Below, in pieces: positions 6,994 to 14,685 of a stretch of DNA of 17,476 nt (position 1 is the first letter of the stretch; each line of letters begins with the position of its first letter). A program made the translations under genes and the position numbers. The stretch is taken from positions 1 to 17,476 of the forward strand of contig JAUYJR010000019.1 in the NCBI GenBank assembly GCA_030699255.1, read 5' to 3'. The notes beneath the pieces are model-generated. The model had not been told where the DNA came from. It made no database searches and saw only the letters and a list, made by a program, of their open reading frames with translations. Source of the stretch: a bacterium. GTDB lineage: Bacteria > Patescibacteriota > Minisyncoccia > Minisyncoccales > UBA10102.

Positions 6994-7003
6994 ATAGGTA
7001 CTT

Positions 7004-7369
7004 ATGGCAAAGCTTCTCATTGTAGAAGACGAGAAAATACTTGCTGAAATGTACCATGATACCTTTCTTAAAGAGGGGTACGATGTGTTTATGGCATCTT
7101 CCGCCGAACAGGGATTGGAAATGGTTGAAAAAGAATTGCCGGATTTTATTCTCCTTGATATTCTCCTTCCCCGCTCCAACGGGGTTGAGTTTTTAAGAAA
7201 CCTACGGCAAAACCCCAAAAGTTTACATATTCCCGTGCTTGCGTTTTCCAATTATGACGACCTTAAAACAAAGCAAGAAACACTGGAATTAGGAGCTGTG
7301 GACTACATTATAAAAACAAGTTGTACCCCCCAGGAACTGGTTTCATGCGTCAAAAAACATATGGAATAA
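7004..7369 (+). CDS. Single-domain response regulator (receiver only)
   Basis: This 121-residue protein consists of one CheY-like receiver domain and nothing else. The acidic pair E8/D9, phospho-acceptor D52 in LLDILLP, switch residue S82 (AFSN) and K104 (IIKT) are all in place, so it should be phosphorylatable. With no DNA-binding or enzymatic output it must act by protein contact or pass phosphate on. The histidine kinase at 4907-6502 is the nearest possible partner, separated by the minus-strand GreA-domain gene. It has its own promoter (6965-6993) and a terminator before it, so its transcription is set independently of the kinase. No terminator follows, and aspS has its own promoter 8 nt downstream. 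Confidence 0.92.
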   Translation: MAKLLIVEDEKILAEMYHDTFLKEGYDVFMASSAEQGLEMVEKELPDFILLDILLPRSNGVEFLRNLRQNPKSLHIPVLAFSNYDDLKTKQETLELGAVDYIIKTSCTPQELVSCVKKHME

Positions 7370-7376
7370 CAAAACG

Positions 7377-7405
7377 TTGAGCTTTTGTATTCCGCATGAT
7401 ATACT
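7377..7405 (+). promoter_or_regulatory. Promoter of the aspS-dac-mraY unit
   Basis: TTGAGC (7377-7382), 17-nt spacer, TATACT (7400-7405). The predicted start is near 7412, giving a leader of about 16 nt with only a weak AAGGG at its 5' end. Confidence 0.7.
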
Positions 7406-7427
7406 GCCCCATTAAGGGCATTATTTT

Positions 7428-8834
7428 ATGAACAGAACATATTCTCAAGAAACAACAAGCAGGGTAGGGGAGAGGGTGCGAGTTTCAGGATGGATTGCCT
7501 CCAGAAGAGATCACGGAAAAATCATCTTTCTGGATCTTCGAGATGAGAAAGGAGTACTCCAGGTTGTGATTACTCCTCAAGCTACGCAAGCTCATGAGCA
7601 GGCGCAGCTGTGCCGGCAAGAATGGGTAGTTGAAATTGAAGGAATGGTTCAGGCTAGACCCTCCTCTATGGTTCAAGAAGATTCTTTAACCGGATCTGTG
7701 GAGCTTGTTGCGGAAACAATTTCTATTCTCTCTCCGGCAAAAACCCCTCTATTTGCCCTTGATACTCCGGGATATGAAATAGGGGAGGAGAAGCGGCTAA
7801 CATATCGGTATCTTGATCTCAGAAGAGGCAGGTTGCAGAAGAATATCAGGGAGAGATCTCGCATTATAAACTTTTTTCGCCAGAAGCTTTTGGATCTGGG
7901 TTTTGTGGAAATTGAAACTCCACTCCTTACCAAATCAACTCCAGAAGGAGCACGAGATTTTCTTGTTCCTTCACGTCTTTCCCCCGGAACGTTTTACGCT
8001 CTACCCCAAAGCCCTCAGCAGTACAAACAACTCTTGCAAGTTGCGGGGTTTGAGCGTTACTTCCAGCTGGCAAGGGCACTGCGAGACGAAGACCCAAGGG
8101 GAGACAGACAAGCCGAACACACTCAGCTGGATGTTGAGATGTCGTTTATTGAGAAAGAGGATGTTCTTCAGCTTATAGAAACACTCTATCAAGGTGTTGT
8201 TAAAACGCTTTTTCCTCAAAAACATATCCCGCAAACGCCCTTCCCCCGAATAACCTACAAGGAAGCAATGAAACAGTATGGCACGGATAAACCTGATTTA
8301 AGAAAAAACAAAGAAGACAACAATGAATTGGCATTTGTTTTTGTAACCGACTTCCCCGCGTTTGAGTGGGACGAAAAGAGAGAACGATGGGATGCCACTC
8401 ACAATCCGTTTTCCCGCTCTCAGGCAAAAACTCCGGAAGAACTCAAGGCCAATCCGGGAGCAATACTCTCTCACCAGTACGACCTTGCGCTCAACGGACT
8501 TGAGGTAGCGGGAGGAAGTCTCCGCGCGTATCAGTCTGATATGCTGCAAGCAGGTTTTGAAGTAATGGGCTATTCCGAGAAACAGGTACAAGAACAGTTT
8601 GGGCACATGATTGAGGCATTTACGTATGGGGTTCCACCCCATGGCGGTTTTGCTGGAGGAGTAGACAGGCTCTGCGCCATTCTCTTGGAAGAACCAAATA
8701 TTCGCGAAGTCATGGCATTTCCCAAAACGGGAGATAACCGAGAACTTATGATGGGAGCTCCCGATCACGTATCAGAAGAACAGCTCAAAGAACTCCATAT
8801 TTCTGTTCAAAAAGATCAAAAAACCAACCCCTAG
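7428..8834 (+). CDS. aspS: Aspartyl-tRNA synthetase, short form without GAD domain, probably non-discriminating
   Basis: AspRS charges tRNA with aspartate. The N-terminal OB-fold anticodon domain (about 1-105) has GWIASRRDHGKIIFLDLRD. The class II core shows motif 1 around 157-183, motif 2 RDEDPRGDRQAEHTQLD (219-235) and motif 3 GGFAGGVDRL (406-415). The bacterial protein is normally about 590 residues; this one is 468. The difference falls after YGTDKPDLRKN (about 284-294), where the ~100-residue GAD insertion should begin, and the sequence goes straight to VTDFPAFEW (306-314). H29 aligns with the histidine described as a marker of non-discriminating AspRS (as in Pseudomonas aeruginosa), so it may also charge tRNA-Asn for later amidation by GatCAB; this is inference. 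It heads a unit with a cell-wall carboxypeptidase and mraY. Confidence 0.95.
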   Translation: MNRTYSQETTSRVGERVRVSGWIASRRDHGKIIFLDLRDEKGVLQVVITPQATQAHEQAQLCRQEWVVEIEGMVQARPSSMVQEDSLTGSVELVAETISILSPAKTPLFALDTPGYEIGEEKRLTYRYLDLRRGRLQKNIRERSRIINFFRQKLLDLGFVEIETPLLTKSTPEGARDFLVPSRLSPGTFYALPQSPQQYKQLLQVAGFERYFQLARALRDEDPRGDRQAEHTQLDVEMSFIEKEDVLQLIETLYQGVVKTLFPQKHIPQTPFPRITYKEAMKQYGTDKPDLRKNKEDNNELAFVFVTDFPAFEWDEKRERWDATHNPFSRSQAKTPEELKANPGAILSHQYDLALNGLEVAGGSLRAYQSDMLQAGFEVMGYSEKQVQEQFGHMIEAFTYGVPPHGGFAGGVDRLCAILLEEPNIREVMAFPKTGDNRELMMGAPDHVSEEQLKELHISVQKDQKTNP

Positions 8835-8837
8835 CAT

Positions 8838-9827
8838 ATGTGGACAGAAAGCGCGAAGAAAAATATCCGAGTATTCGCAGCTTCTCTTTTGCTGAGCCTC
8901 TTTTTTTGGACCGGCATCAATGCGTTTGACAGCGCAACATATGCAATTTTGTCTTGGAAAATTCTGGAACAAAATCCTCAGCTTTTAACAGCTCAGCTCC
9001 ACACCCAACAACTCGAAAAAACTCTTGCAAAAGAACTGCCACTTCGAATCGCTCATACAAAAGATCCTGAAATAAATGCCAAGGCCGTGGCAATTTCTTT
9101 TTTGGATTTACAAGGAAAAGAGAGACCCTTGTTTGGACACCAAGAGAATACCCCTCTTCCCATTGCCAGCATCTCAAAACTCATGACGGCTCTTGTTGCA
9201 GAAATTTCGTTTTCCAAAGATGATATTATAGAAATCCGGCAACCGCTTTATGGAAGCGGATTTGGGGGGAGGTTCCAAGCAGGAACCTCTTTTACGGAAA
9301 AAAATCTCCTGCACTCTCTTTTGATTGAATCCAACAATGACGTTGCGGTATATTTTGCTCAAGAAGTTGGGGAAAAAGAATTTGTGAATCAAATGAATCA
9401 AACCGCGTCAAATCTTGGTTTTACACAGATGGTATTCTTCAACCCTACGGGGCTTGATCCTGAGCAGGGCAAGGCAATCAACAGGGCGAGCGCAAAAGAA
9501 ACGGCCTCCCTTATGGCATACCTCATCTATAATCATCCTGATATTTTCAGCATTCTTTCTATTCAAGAATTCCGCCTCCATACAACCAATGCGCAGTACC
9601 ACCATACCGTAAAAAACACCAATCAGCTTCTAGAGTATGACAAATGGCCAACACGCGTATTGGGGGGGAAAACAGGCACCACAACAATGGCGGGAGAGTG
9701 CCTTGTGTTGGTTCTCAAAGCCCCAAAAAACAAAGGATATGTTATTATCACTTTACTGGGTTCAAACAATAGATTTAAAGAGGCTTCTAGTCTTGTAGAG
9801 TGGGTGTATAAATCATACAGGTGGTGA
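8838..9827 (+). CDS. D-alanyl-D-alanine carboxypeptidase (S11 family, PBP5-like, short)
   Basis: This 329-residue membrane-anchored penicillin-binding protein trims the terminal D-Ala of peptidoglycan stems outside the membrane. An N-terminal hydrophobic segment (about 13-28) serves as anchor or uncleaved signal. The three catalytic motifs of the S11 family are clear: SISK (nucleophile S111, K114), SNN (165-167) and KTG (278-280). The characteristic FFNPTGLDPE block lies at about 200-209. The protein ends about 50 residues after KTG, so the beta-rich C-terminal domain and amphipathic helix of PBP5 are absent and anchoring must rely on the N-terminus. A ~55-residue spacer (about 29-84) separates the TM helix from the catalytic domain. 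It starts 3 nt after aspS and overlaps the Shine-Dalgarno of mraY. Confidence 0.92.
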   Translation: MWTESAKKNIRVFAASLLLSLFFWTGINAFDSATYAILSWKILEQNPQLLTAQLHTQQLEKTLAKELPLRIAHTKDPEINAKAVAISFLDLQGKERPLFGHQENTPLPIASISKLMTALVAEISFSKDDIIEIRQPLYGSGFGGRFQAGTSFTEKNLLHSLLIESNNDVAVYFAQEVGEKEFVNQMNQTASNLGFTQMVFFNPTGLDPEQGKAINRASAKETASLMAYLIYNHPDIFSILSIQEFRLHTTNAQYHHTVKNTNQLLEYDKWPTRVLGGKTGTTTMAGECLVLVLKAPKNKGYVIITLLGSNNRFKEASSLVEWVYKSYRW

Positions 9828-9829
9828 AC

Positions 9830-10930
9830 ATGGAAATTGCTATTACCCTAAGCGCCATAAAAATTATCCTTGCTGGAACACTCAGCTTTCTCTTTGCGTT
9901 TCTCATTACTCCGCCCCTCACGCACATTCTGTACACCAAGAAACTCTGGAGAAAAGAGGTACGAGAAAGAGCCATAGATGGCGGAGATGTTCCGGTATTC
10001 CGGCAGTTTCATAAAGACAAAGAAATAGGAACTCCTCGATTTGGAGGAGTACTCATCTGGGTGAGCGTTCCCGTTCTTGCTCTGGTTTCCGGTGTTCTTG
10101 GATCTACCGGATCATGGTGGTTGGAAAAAATGTCTTTCCTTAGTAGATCCCAAACATGGCTTCCTCTTGCCACGCTTATAGCTTCAAGCGCCGTTGGATT
10201 TCTTGATGACATTCTCCAGGTTATACAGCCGCCAGCTCAAGGTTTAAAGCAGTGGATATGGACTACATTTGGACAGTATATTGCCGGCGGACTCTCCTTT
10301 CGTTACCGATTTCTCCTTGTTGCAATCATTGGTCTTGTGGGAGCATGGTGGTTTGTGACAAAGCTTGGAGTAACGGCAATCTCCATTCCTTGGGCAGGAT
10401 CTCTGGAACTTGGACTTTTCTTTATTCCCATATTTGTCATTGTTATGCTGGCAACATACAGCGGGGGAGTCATAGACGGGTTGGACGGGTTAGCCGGAGG
10501 AGCATTTGCTTCTTCATTTGCCGCATTTGGTATGATTGCGTTTTCTCAAGGACAGATTGACCTTGCCGCATTCTGCATGGCCATTGTGGGTGCGCTTTTG
10601 GCATTTCTCTGGTTCAATATACCTCCGGCAAGATTCTACATGGGGGAAACGGGAGTTATTGGTTTAACAGCAACGCTTTCTGTTGTAGCATTCCTCACCG
10701 ACTCGGTTCTTGTTCTGCCCATTATTGCCCTGCCTCTTGTTATGGAATCAGGGTCTGTTATTATTCAGCTTCTCTCAAAGAGATTTCGGAAAAAGAAAGT
10801 GTTTAGAGCGGCCCCTTTGCATCATCATTTTGAGGCTTTGGGATGGCCACACTACAAGATCACTATGCGTTTTTGGATTATTGGCGTGGTAACGGCATTT
10901 ATTGGCGTTATAGTAAAACTATTGGGATAG
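9830..10930 (+). CDS. mraY: Phospho-N-acetylmuramoyl-pentapeptide transferase MraY, divergent
   Basis: MraY transfers phospho-MurNAc-pentapeptide to undecaprenyl phosphate, making lipid I. The 366-residue polytopic protein has about ten hydrophobic segments. Family landmarks are FHKDKEIGTPRFGG (60-73), the acidic pair D126-D127 in GFLDD, VIDGLDGLAGG (214-224), the block MGETG (271-275) and the MraY-specific histidine cluster APLHHHFEALGW (328-339). Several usually fixed positions differ: E273 replaces the Asp of MGDTG, the Asn of the NLTDGLDGLA motif is missing, and the Lys four residues after the DD pair is Gln (DDILQV). I choose the ATG at 9830 because AGGTGG (9819-9824) lies 5 nt upstream; an in-frame GTG at 9821 is less likely. 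It is followed by the structured element 10972-11112. Confidence 0.93.
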   Translation: MEIAITLSAIKIILAGTLSFLFAFLITPPLTHILYTKKLWRKEVRERAIDGGDVPVFRQFHKDKEIGTPRFGGVLIWVSVPVLALVSGVLGSTGSWWLEKMSFLSRSQTWLPLATLIASSAVGFLDDILQVIQPPAQGLKQWIWTTFGQYIAGGLSFRYRFLLVAIIGLVGAWWFVTKLGVTAISIPWAGSLELGLFFIPIFVIVMLATYSGGVIDGLDGLAGGAFASSFAAFGMIAFSQGQIDLAAFCMAIVGALLAFLWFNIPPARFYMGETGVIGLTATLSVVAFLTDSVLVLPIIALPLVMESGSVIIQLLSKRFRKKKVFRAAPLHHHFEALGWPHYKITMRFWIIGVVTAFIGVIVKLLG

Positions 10931-10971
10931 GGTGCATACATAACACGCTTTCCTACAAATACGGGAGATAA

Positions 10972-11112
10972 ATTTCTTTGCAGGTATGTTTTCGGAACCA
11001 CCCCTCTCGCGCTCCTGCGGCGCTCGGGGGTTGCGCTCTCAACGATTTGCCCCTTCGGGGTCCAAGCCAAATCGTTTCCGAGAGCATTCCGCTAACATAC
11101 CTGCAAAGAAAT
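10972..11112. repeat. Structured palindromic element with 19-bp inverted repeats and a two-branched head
   Basis: The outer arms, 10972-10990 and 11094-11112, are a perfect 19-bp inverted repeat. After a 2-nt mismatch the stem continues with CGGAA/TTCCG (10993-10997 with 11087-11091). Inside are two hairpins. The first pairs ACCCC (11000-11004) with GGGGT (11027-11031) around a GC-rich tip. The second pairs 11035-11048 with 11069-11085 (two helices, GCTCTC/GAGAGC and AACGATTT/AAATCGTT, with a TCC bulge) and contains CCCC-TTCG-GGG, a stable UUCG-type loop. The core is clearly richer in G+C than the flanking genes. No T tract follows on either strand, so it is not a plain terminator. It fills the gap between mraY and murD and could be a mobile palindrome, a structured RNA or a processing site. 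Confidence 0.8.
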
Positions 11113-11140
11113 ACCAGCAAGGCAATATTGGCAAATCTTT

Positions 11141-12406
11141 ATGAAACTACACAAGCTAAAAAATAAAAAGATTCTCATCCTCGGATTTGGAGAAGAGGGG
11201 AGAGCCACACATTCTTTCTTAATACACCATGGTATTCCTGTAGCGGGAATAGCTGATCGAGATGATCATATAAAAGCTCCGGAAAAGATCATGTTCCATA
11301 CGGGAGACAAATATCTCCAGGCGATTTCCCAATATGATATCATCATCCGATCACCCGGAATCCCTCACCACCTCGTATCACCCCTCTTATCTCCCACCCA
11401 AACACTCACATCGGCAACAAACATATTTTTTGAGGAGTGTAGCGCCCCCATTATTGGAGTAACGGGAACAAAAGGAAAGAGCACTACCTGTTCTCTCCTT
11501 GCCGCTATTTTTAAAAAATCGGGAAAAACCGCGCATATCGTTGGAAATATTGGAACTCCCGCATTGTCTCTACTCAAAACCATTCAACCTCAAGATATTG
11601 TAGTTTACGAACTCTCTAGCTTTCAGCTTATTGATCTCTCAAAAGGCCCACATATTGCCATATTCCTTAATATATTTCCCGATCATCTCGACCATCACCA
11701 GACATATGAGGAGTACATAAAAGCCAAGGCACGCATTACAAAACTTCAGGGACCTAAAGATATTTTCTTGTACAACAGCGCGGACACAGAGGCATCTCGT
11801 ATTGCAAAAGAATCTCCCGCAAAAGCAATACCGTTTAAGCCCGGAACATCATTGGTAAAGGTAACCTGGGCTGCTCCCATAGAGCCTGTGCTACAAATAG
11901 CTGAAATATTTTCAATCCCCATGAGCGTAATAGAAGAGGTGATTCAAACCTTTAAGCCTCCCGAGCACCGATTGGAAGTTGTGGGAACATGGAACAATAT
12001 TATGTTTATTAATGATTCTGCCGCCACCACGCCAGAAAGCACCATACGGGCGCTTGATATTCTGGAAGGGAGTATTGGAACATTAATTCTCGGAGGATCC
12101 TCAAAAGGAGTTTCATACCGTGCCCTTGCTCAACGCATTCTCCGTTCTTCTGTAAAACATCTGATATTTTTTAATCCAACAGGAAGAGAAATAGAAGAGG
12201 AACTCGTTAAAATTGGAAAGGGAGGCTTGTCTTGCAACTACGCCTCTTCCATGGAGGAAGCGGTTCGTATGTGTTATGAATTTACTCCAAAAGAAATGAC
12301 ATGCCTCATGTCTCCTGCTTCGGCATCTTTTTCCATGTTTTCCAACTATAAGGAACGCGGCCACGTATTTAAAGATCTTGTTCAAAAGCATGCAAAAATA
12401 CTTTAA
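11141..12406 (+). CDS. murD: UDP-N-acetylmuramoyl-L-alanine--D-glutamate ligase MurD
   Basis: MurD adds D-Glu to UDP-MurNAc-L-Ala in the cytoplasm. The 421-residue protein has an N-terminal Rossmann-like UDP-binding region (ILILGFGEEGRA), the ATP-binding P-loop GVTGTKGKSTT (106-116), ELSSFQL (157-163), NIFPDHLDHH (177-186), the putative carbamylated K196 in YIKAKARI, PPEHRLE (273-279), NDSAATTPES (291-300) and the MurD-specific tail LMSPASASFSMFSNYKERG (389-407). The GxHNxxN motif that normally follows the central domain is not recognisable in 236-255. No convincing Shine-Dalgarno precedes the ATG at 11141, and the structured element 10972-11112 ends 28 nt before it, so translation or transcript stability may be affected by it. 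The end overlaps ftsW by 17 nt. Confidence 0.94.
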   Translation: MKLHKLKNKKILILGFGEEGRATHSFLIHHGIPVAGIADRDDHIKAPEKIMFHTGDKYLQAISQYDIIIRSPGIPHHLVSPLLSPTQTLTSATNIFFEECSAPIIGVTGTKGKSTTCSLLAAIFKKSGKTAHIVGNIGTPALSLLKTIQPQDIVVYELSSFQLIDLSKGPHIAIFLNIFPDHLDHHQTYEEYIKAKARITKLQGPKDIFLYNSADTEASRIAKESPAKAIPFKPGTSLVKVTWAAPIEPVLQIAEIFSIPMSVIEEVIQTFKPPEHRLEVVGTWNNIMFINDSAATTPESTIRALDILEGSIGTLILGGSSKGVSYRALAQRILRSSVKHLIFFNPTGREIEEELVKIGKGGLSCNYASSMEEAVRMCYEFTPKEMTCLMSPASASFSMFSNYKERGHVFKDLVQKHAKIL

Positions 12407-13541
12407 AAAACCGGATCTTCCGCTTTTTGGCATCATCCTCTCCCTGATATTTCTGGGAATACTTTTTTTGGCCAGCGTCTCGGCCTCTTTTGGCATTCAG
12501 AAGTTTGGAAACCCCTTTATATTTCTCCAACATCAAATTGTACTTGGACTCATCCCAGGTATTTTGAGTGGCATTGTGGCATATATTATCCCAATATCTT
12601 TCATTAAGAAATACGCGCCCCACGCGCTCCTATTCACCCTCTTCCTCCTTCTGCTTGTTTTTGTTCCGGGCATTGGTCAGCAAGCGGGAGGAGCAAGTAG
12701 ATGGATTGGAATAGGATCACTCTCCTTTCAGCCAACAGAACTTCTTAAACTCACCTTCATTCTCTACGCAGCTTCTTGGCTTTCCGGAAGAACATCCTCC
12801 GTTCCTAAAACTACTTCAAAGAAACGTGCATCCTTTTCTGAAAACTTTCTTGCAGGCAGAGAAACTCTTTTGCCTTTTCTTGTTGTACTTGGCGTTATAT
12901 CCACACTCCTCCTTTTGCAACCCAACCTCAGCACACTTAGCGTCATTGGCATTACTGGCATCTTTGTGTACTTTGTAGCTTCAACTCCTGTCTGGCACAC
13001 CATACTCATGGTTGGAGGCGGTATTCTTAGCCTCATTCTCCTCATTGTTTTTGAACCATACCGGAGAGGGCGCTTAATAACATTTCTCAACCCAACTCTC
13101 GATCCCCTTGGAGCAGGCTACCAAATTAAACAGGCAATTATGGGTATTGGATCCGGTGGCATTACGGGGTTGGGGCTTGGTATGAGCTTTCAAAAATTTG
13201 GCGTATTGCCGGAACCCATATCCGACTCAATCTTTGCTATTATTGCGGAAGAGCTTGGGTTTATTGGAGCTGGCCTCCTTGTATTCCTCTTTATTGCGTT
13301 TGCCTGGAGGGCAGTTATACTGGCAACAAGAACAAATGACACCTTCTCCCGCCTCTGTGCTATTGGCATTGCCACATGGATTTCTGTTCAGGCATTTGTT
13401 AATATGGGAGCTATGATTGGTGTTCTCCCGCTTACCGGCATTCCTCTTCCGTTCATCAGTTATGGAGGTTCATCACTCCTGGTTACAATATGCGCCATGG
13501 GAGTGCTTTTAAGTGTCTCCAAAGATACATCACATGCCTAA
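12390..13541 (+). CDS. ftsW: Cell-division SEDS glycosyltransferase FtsW
   Basis: FtsW is the SEDS-family peptidoglycan glycan polymerase acting with a class b PBP at the septum. The 383-residue protein has about ten TM segments. Conserved blocks are GGASRWIGIGSLSFQPTELLKL (100-121), QPNLST (177-182; QPDFGT in many homologues), the extracellular loop TFLNPTLDPLGAGYQ with the presumed catalytic D238, GLGMSFQKFGVLPEPISDSIFAIIAEELG (about 262-290) and PLTGIPLPFISYGGSSLL (347-364). Position next to murD and murG supports FtsW over RodA. The ATG at 12390 lies inside the last codons of murD, so the two are translationally coupled; a TTG at 12378 is in frame but less likely. Its own end overlaps the murG start by 8 nt. 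Confidence 0.93.
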   Translation: MQKYFKKPDLPLFGIILSLIFLGILFLASVSASFGIQKFGNPFIFLQHQIVLGLIPGILSGIVAYIIPISFIKKYAPHALLFTLFLLLLVFVPGIGQQAGGASRWIGIGSLSFQPTELLKLTFILYAASWLSGRTSSVPKTTSKKRASFSENFLAGRETLLPFLVVLGVISTLLLLQPNLSTLSVIGITGIFVYFVASTPVWHTILMVGGGILSLILLIVFEPYRRGRLITFLNPTLDPLGAGYQIKQAIMGIGSGGITGLGLGMSFQKFGVLPEPISDSIFAIIAEELGFIGAGLLVFLFIAFAWRAVILATRTNDTFSRLCAIGIATWISVQAFVNMGAMIGVLPLTGIPLPFISYGGSSLLVTICAMGVLLSVSKDTSHA

Positions 13542-14685
13542 AGAAAGACAGTACGCCATAGTGTTTGCGGGCGGGGGAACGGGAGGACACATTGTTCCCA
13601 TTATTGCCATTGCTCGGGAGATTCGAAAAATTAATCCCACGTTGTTCACATTTGCCTACCTTGGCCCAAGAGACACATTTGAAGATCTCCTCCTTTCACA
13701 AGAAGGAATAACAACCCATTACATTGCGGCGGGCAAGGTTCGACGCTACTGGGGAATAGGATCCTTTCTACAGAACCTTCTCGACGTTTTCGTTAAGACG
13801 CCCCTTGGCATTCTTCAGGCATTCTACCATCTCTTCTTTCTTGCTCCCGATGTTATTGTGAGCAAGGGAGGGTATGGATCCCTGCCCGTTGTTCTTGCCA
13901 GCAGGCTTTTTGGCATTCCGCTCTTTCTGCATGAGTCAGATATTGCTCCGGGACTTTCCAACAGAATTGTTGCCAAGTTTGCACTGGAAATCTTTGTTTC
14001 CTTTCCCAACACCCTGCACGTGCCGGCAAAAAACCTCATTTTAGTAGGAAACCCCATCCGCCAAGAAATGTTGGCAGGATCAAAAGACGTTGCTCGAGAT
14101 ATCTTTCATCTGGAAGAAAAGAAACCTCTCCTGCTTTTCTTGGGGGGATCACAAGGATCCACCCCCTTAAATGATATGCTTTTAGCGATATTGAATGACA
14201 TTCTCAATGATTTTGAAATTATTCATCAGACAGGAACCGGAACATTTTCCCAGGTAAAGAAAGAGGCTCGCGTGGTTGTTCAAGAAGACCGTTGGCTCTG
14301 CTACCACCCAGTCTCCTTCCTCAAAGAACAAGAGCTTCGCCATGCGTTTGCCTCTGCTGATTTTGTGATAAGCCGGGCGGGATCCGGATTTATCTTTGAG
14401 ATTGCAGCTCTCGGCAAACCCTCCATTCTCATTCCGTTGCCACACGCAGCGCAAAACCACCAAGCGCAAAACGCGTACGCGTATGCAAAAACCGGAGCCT
14501 GTATTGTAATGGAAGAAGCAAACCTTACTCCTCGTTTCTTTCTGGAAAAACTCCGAACCCTTTTTGAAGATCCCCAGGAACAAGATCGCATGAGAGTGGC
14601 AGCTCTAGCATTTGCAAAACCAAATGCTGCACGCATTATTGCTCATTATGTTGCAGATTATCTCTCTTCTTCAATAAAGCCATGA
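13534..14685 (+). CDS. murG: UDP-GlcNAc:lipid I N-acetylglucosaminyltransferase MurG
   Basis: MurG adds GlcNAc to lipid I to give lipid II at the inner face of the membrane. The 383-residue GT-B enzyme shows the N-terminal G-loop FAGGGTGGHIVP (11-22), SKGGYGSLP (110-118), FLHESDIAPGLSNR (131-144; HEQNxxPGxxNR in most homologues), the second G-loop LFLGGSQGS (201-209) and the donor-binding region SRAGSGFIFEIAALGKPSILIPLP (280-303) followed by the QNHQAQNA block. I choose the ATG at 13534, overlapping the ftsW stop by 8 nt; a GTG at 13513 is also in frame. The gene ends in an ATGA overlap with the following receiver gene, showing translational coupling to it. Confidence 0.95.
   Translation: MPKERQYAIVFAGGGTGGHIVPIIAIAREIRKINPTLFTFAYLGPRDTFEDLLLSQEGITTHYIAAGKVRRYWGIGSFLQNLLDVFVKTPLGILQAFYHLFFLAPDVIVSKGGYGSLPVVLASRLFGIPLFLHESDIAPGLSNRIVAKFALEIFVSFPNTLHVPAKNLILVGNPIRQEMLAGSKDVARDIFHLEEKKPLLLFLGGSQGSTPLNDMLLAILNDILNDFEIIHQTGTGTFSQVKKEARVVVQEDRWLCYHPVSFLKEQELRHAFASADFVISRAGSGFIFEIAALGKPSILIPLPHAAQNHQAQNAYAYAKTGACIVMEEANLTPRFFLEKLRTLFEDPQEQDRMRVAALAFAKPNAARIIAHYVADYLSSSIKP

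Noticed and set aside
8298..8768. Minus-strand 156-residue ORF inside aspS
   Set aside because: It lies wholly opposite conserved synthetase motifs and has no recognisable domain.
10972..11112. Intrinsic terminator for mraY
   Set aside because: The stem is much longer and branched, and no T tract follows on either strand.
10978..11166. Small ORF across the structured element between mraY and murD
   Set aside because: Its composition follows the palindrome, it overlaps the murD start, and no ribosome site is visible.
14182..14583. Minus-strand 133-residue ORF inside murG
   Set aside because: It is a shadow of the conserved murG donor-binding region, with no start signal.
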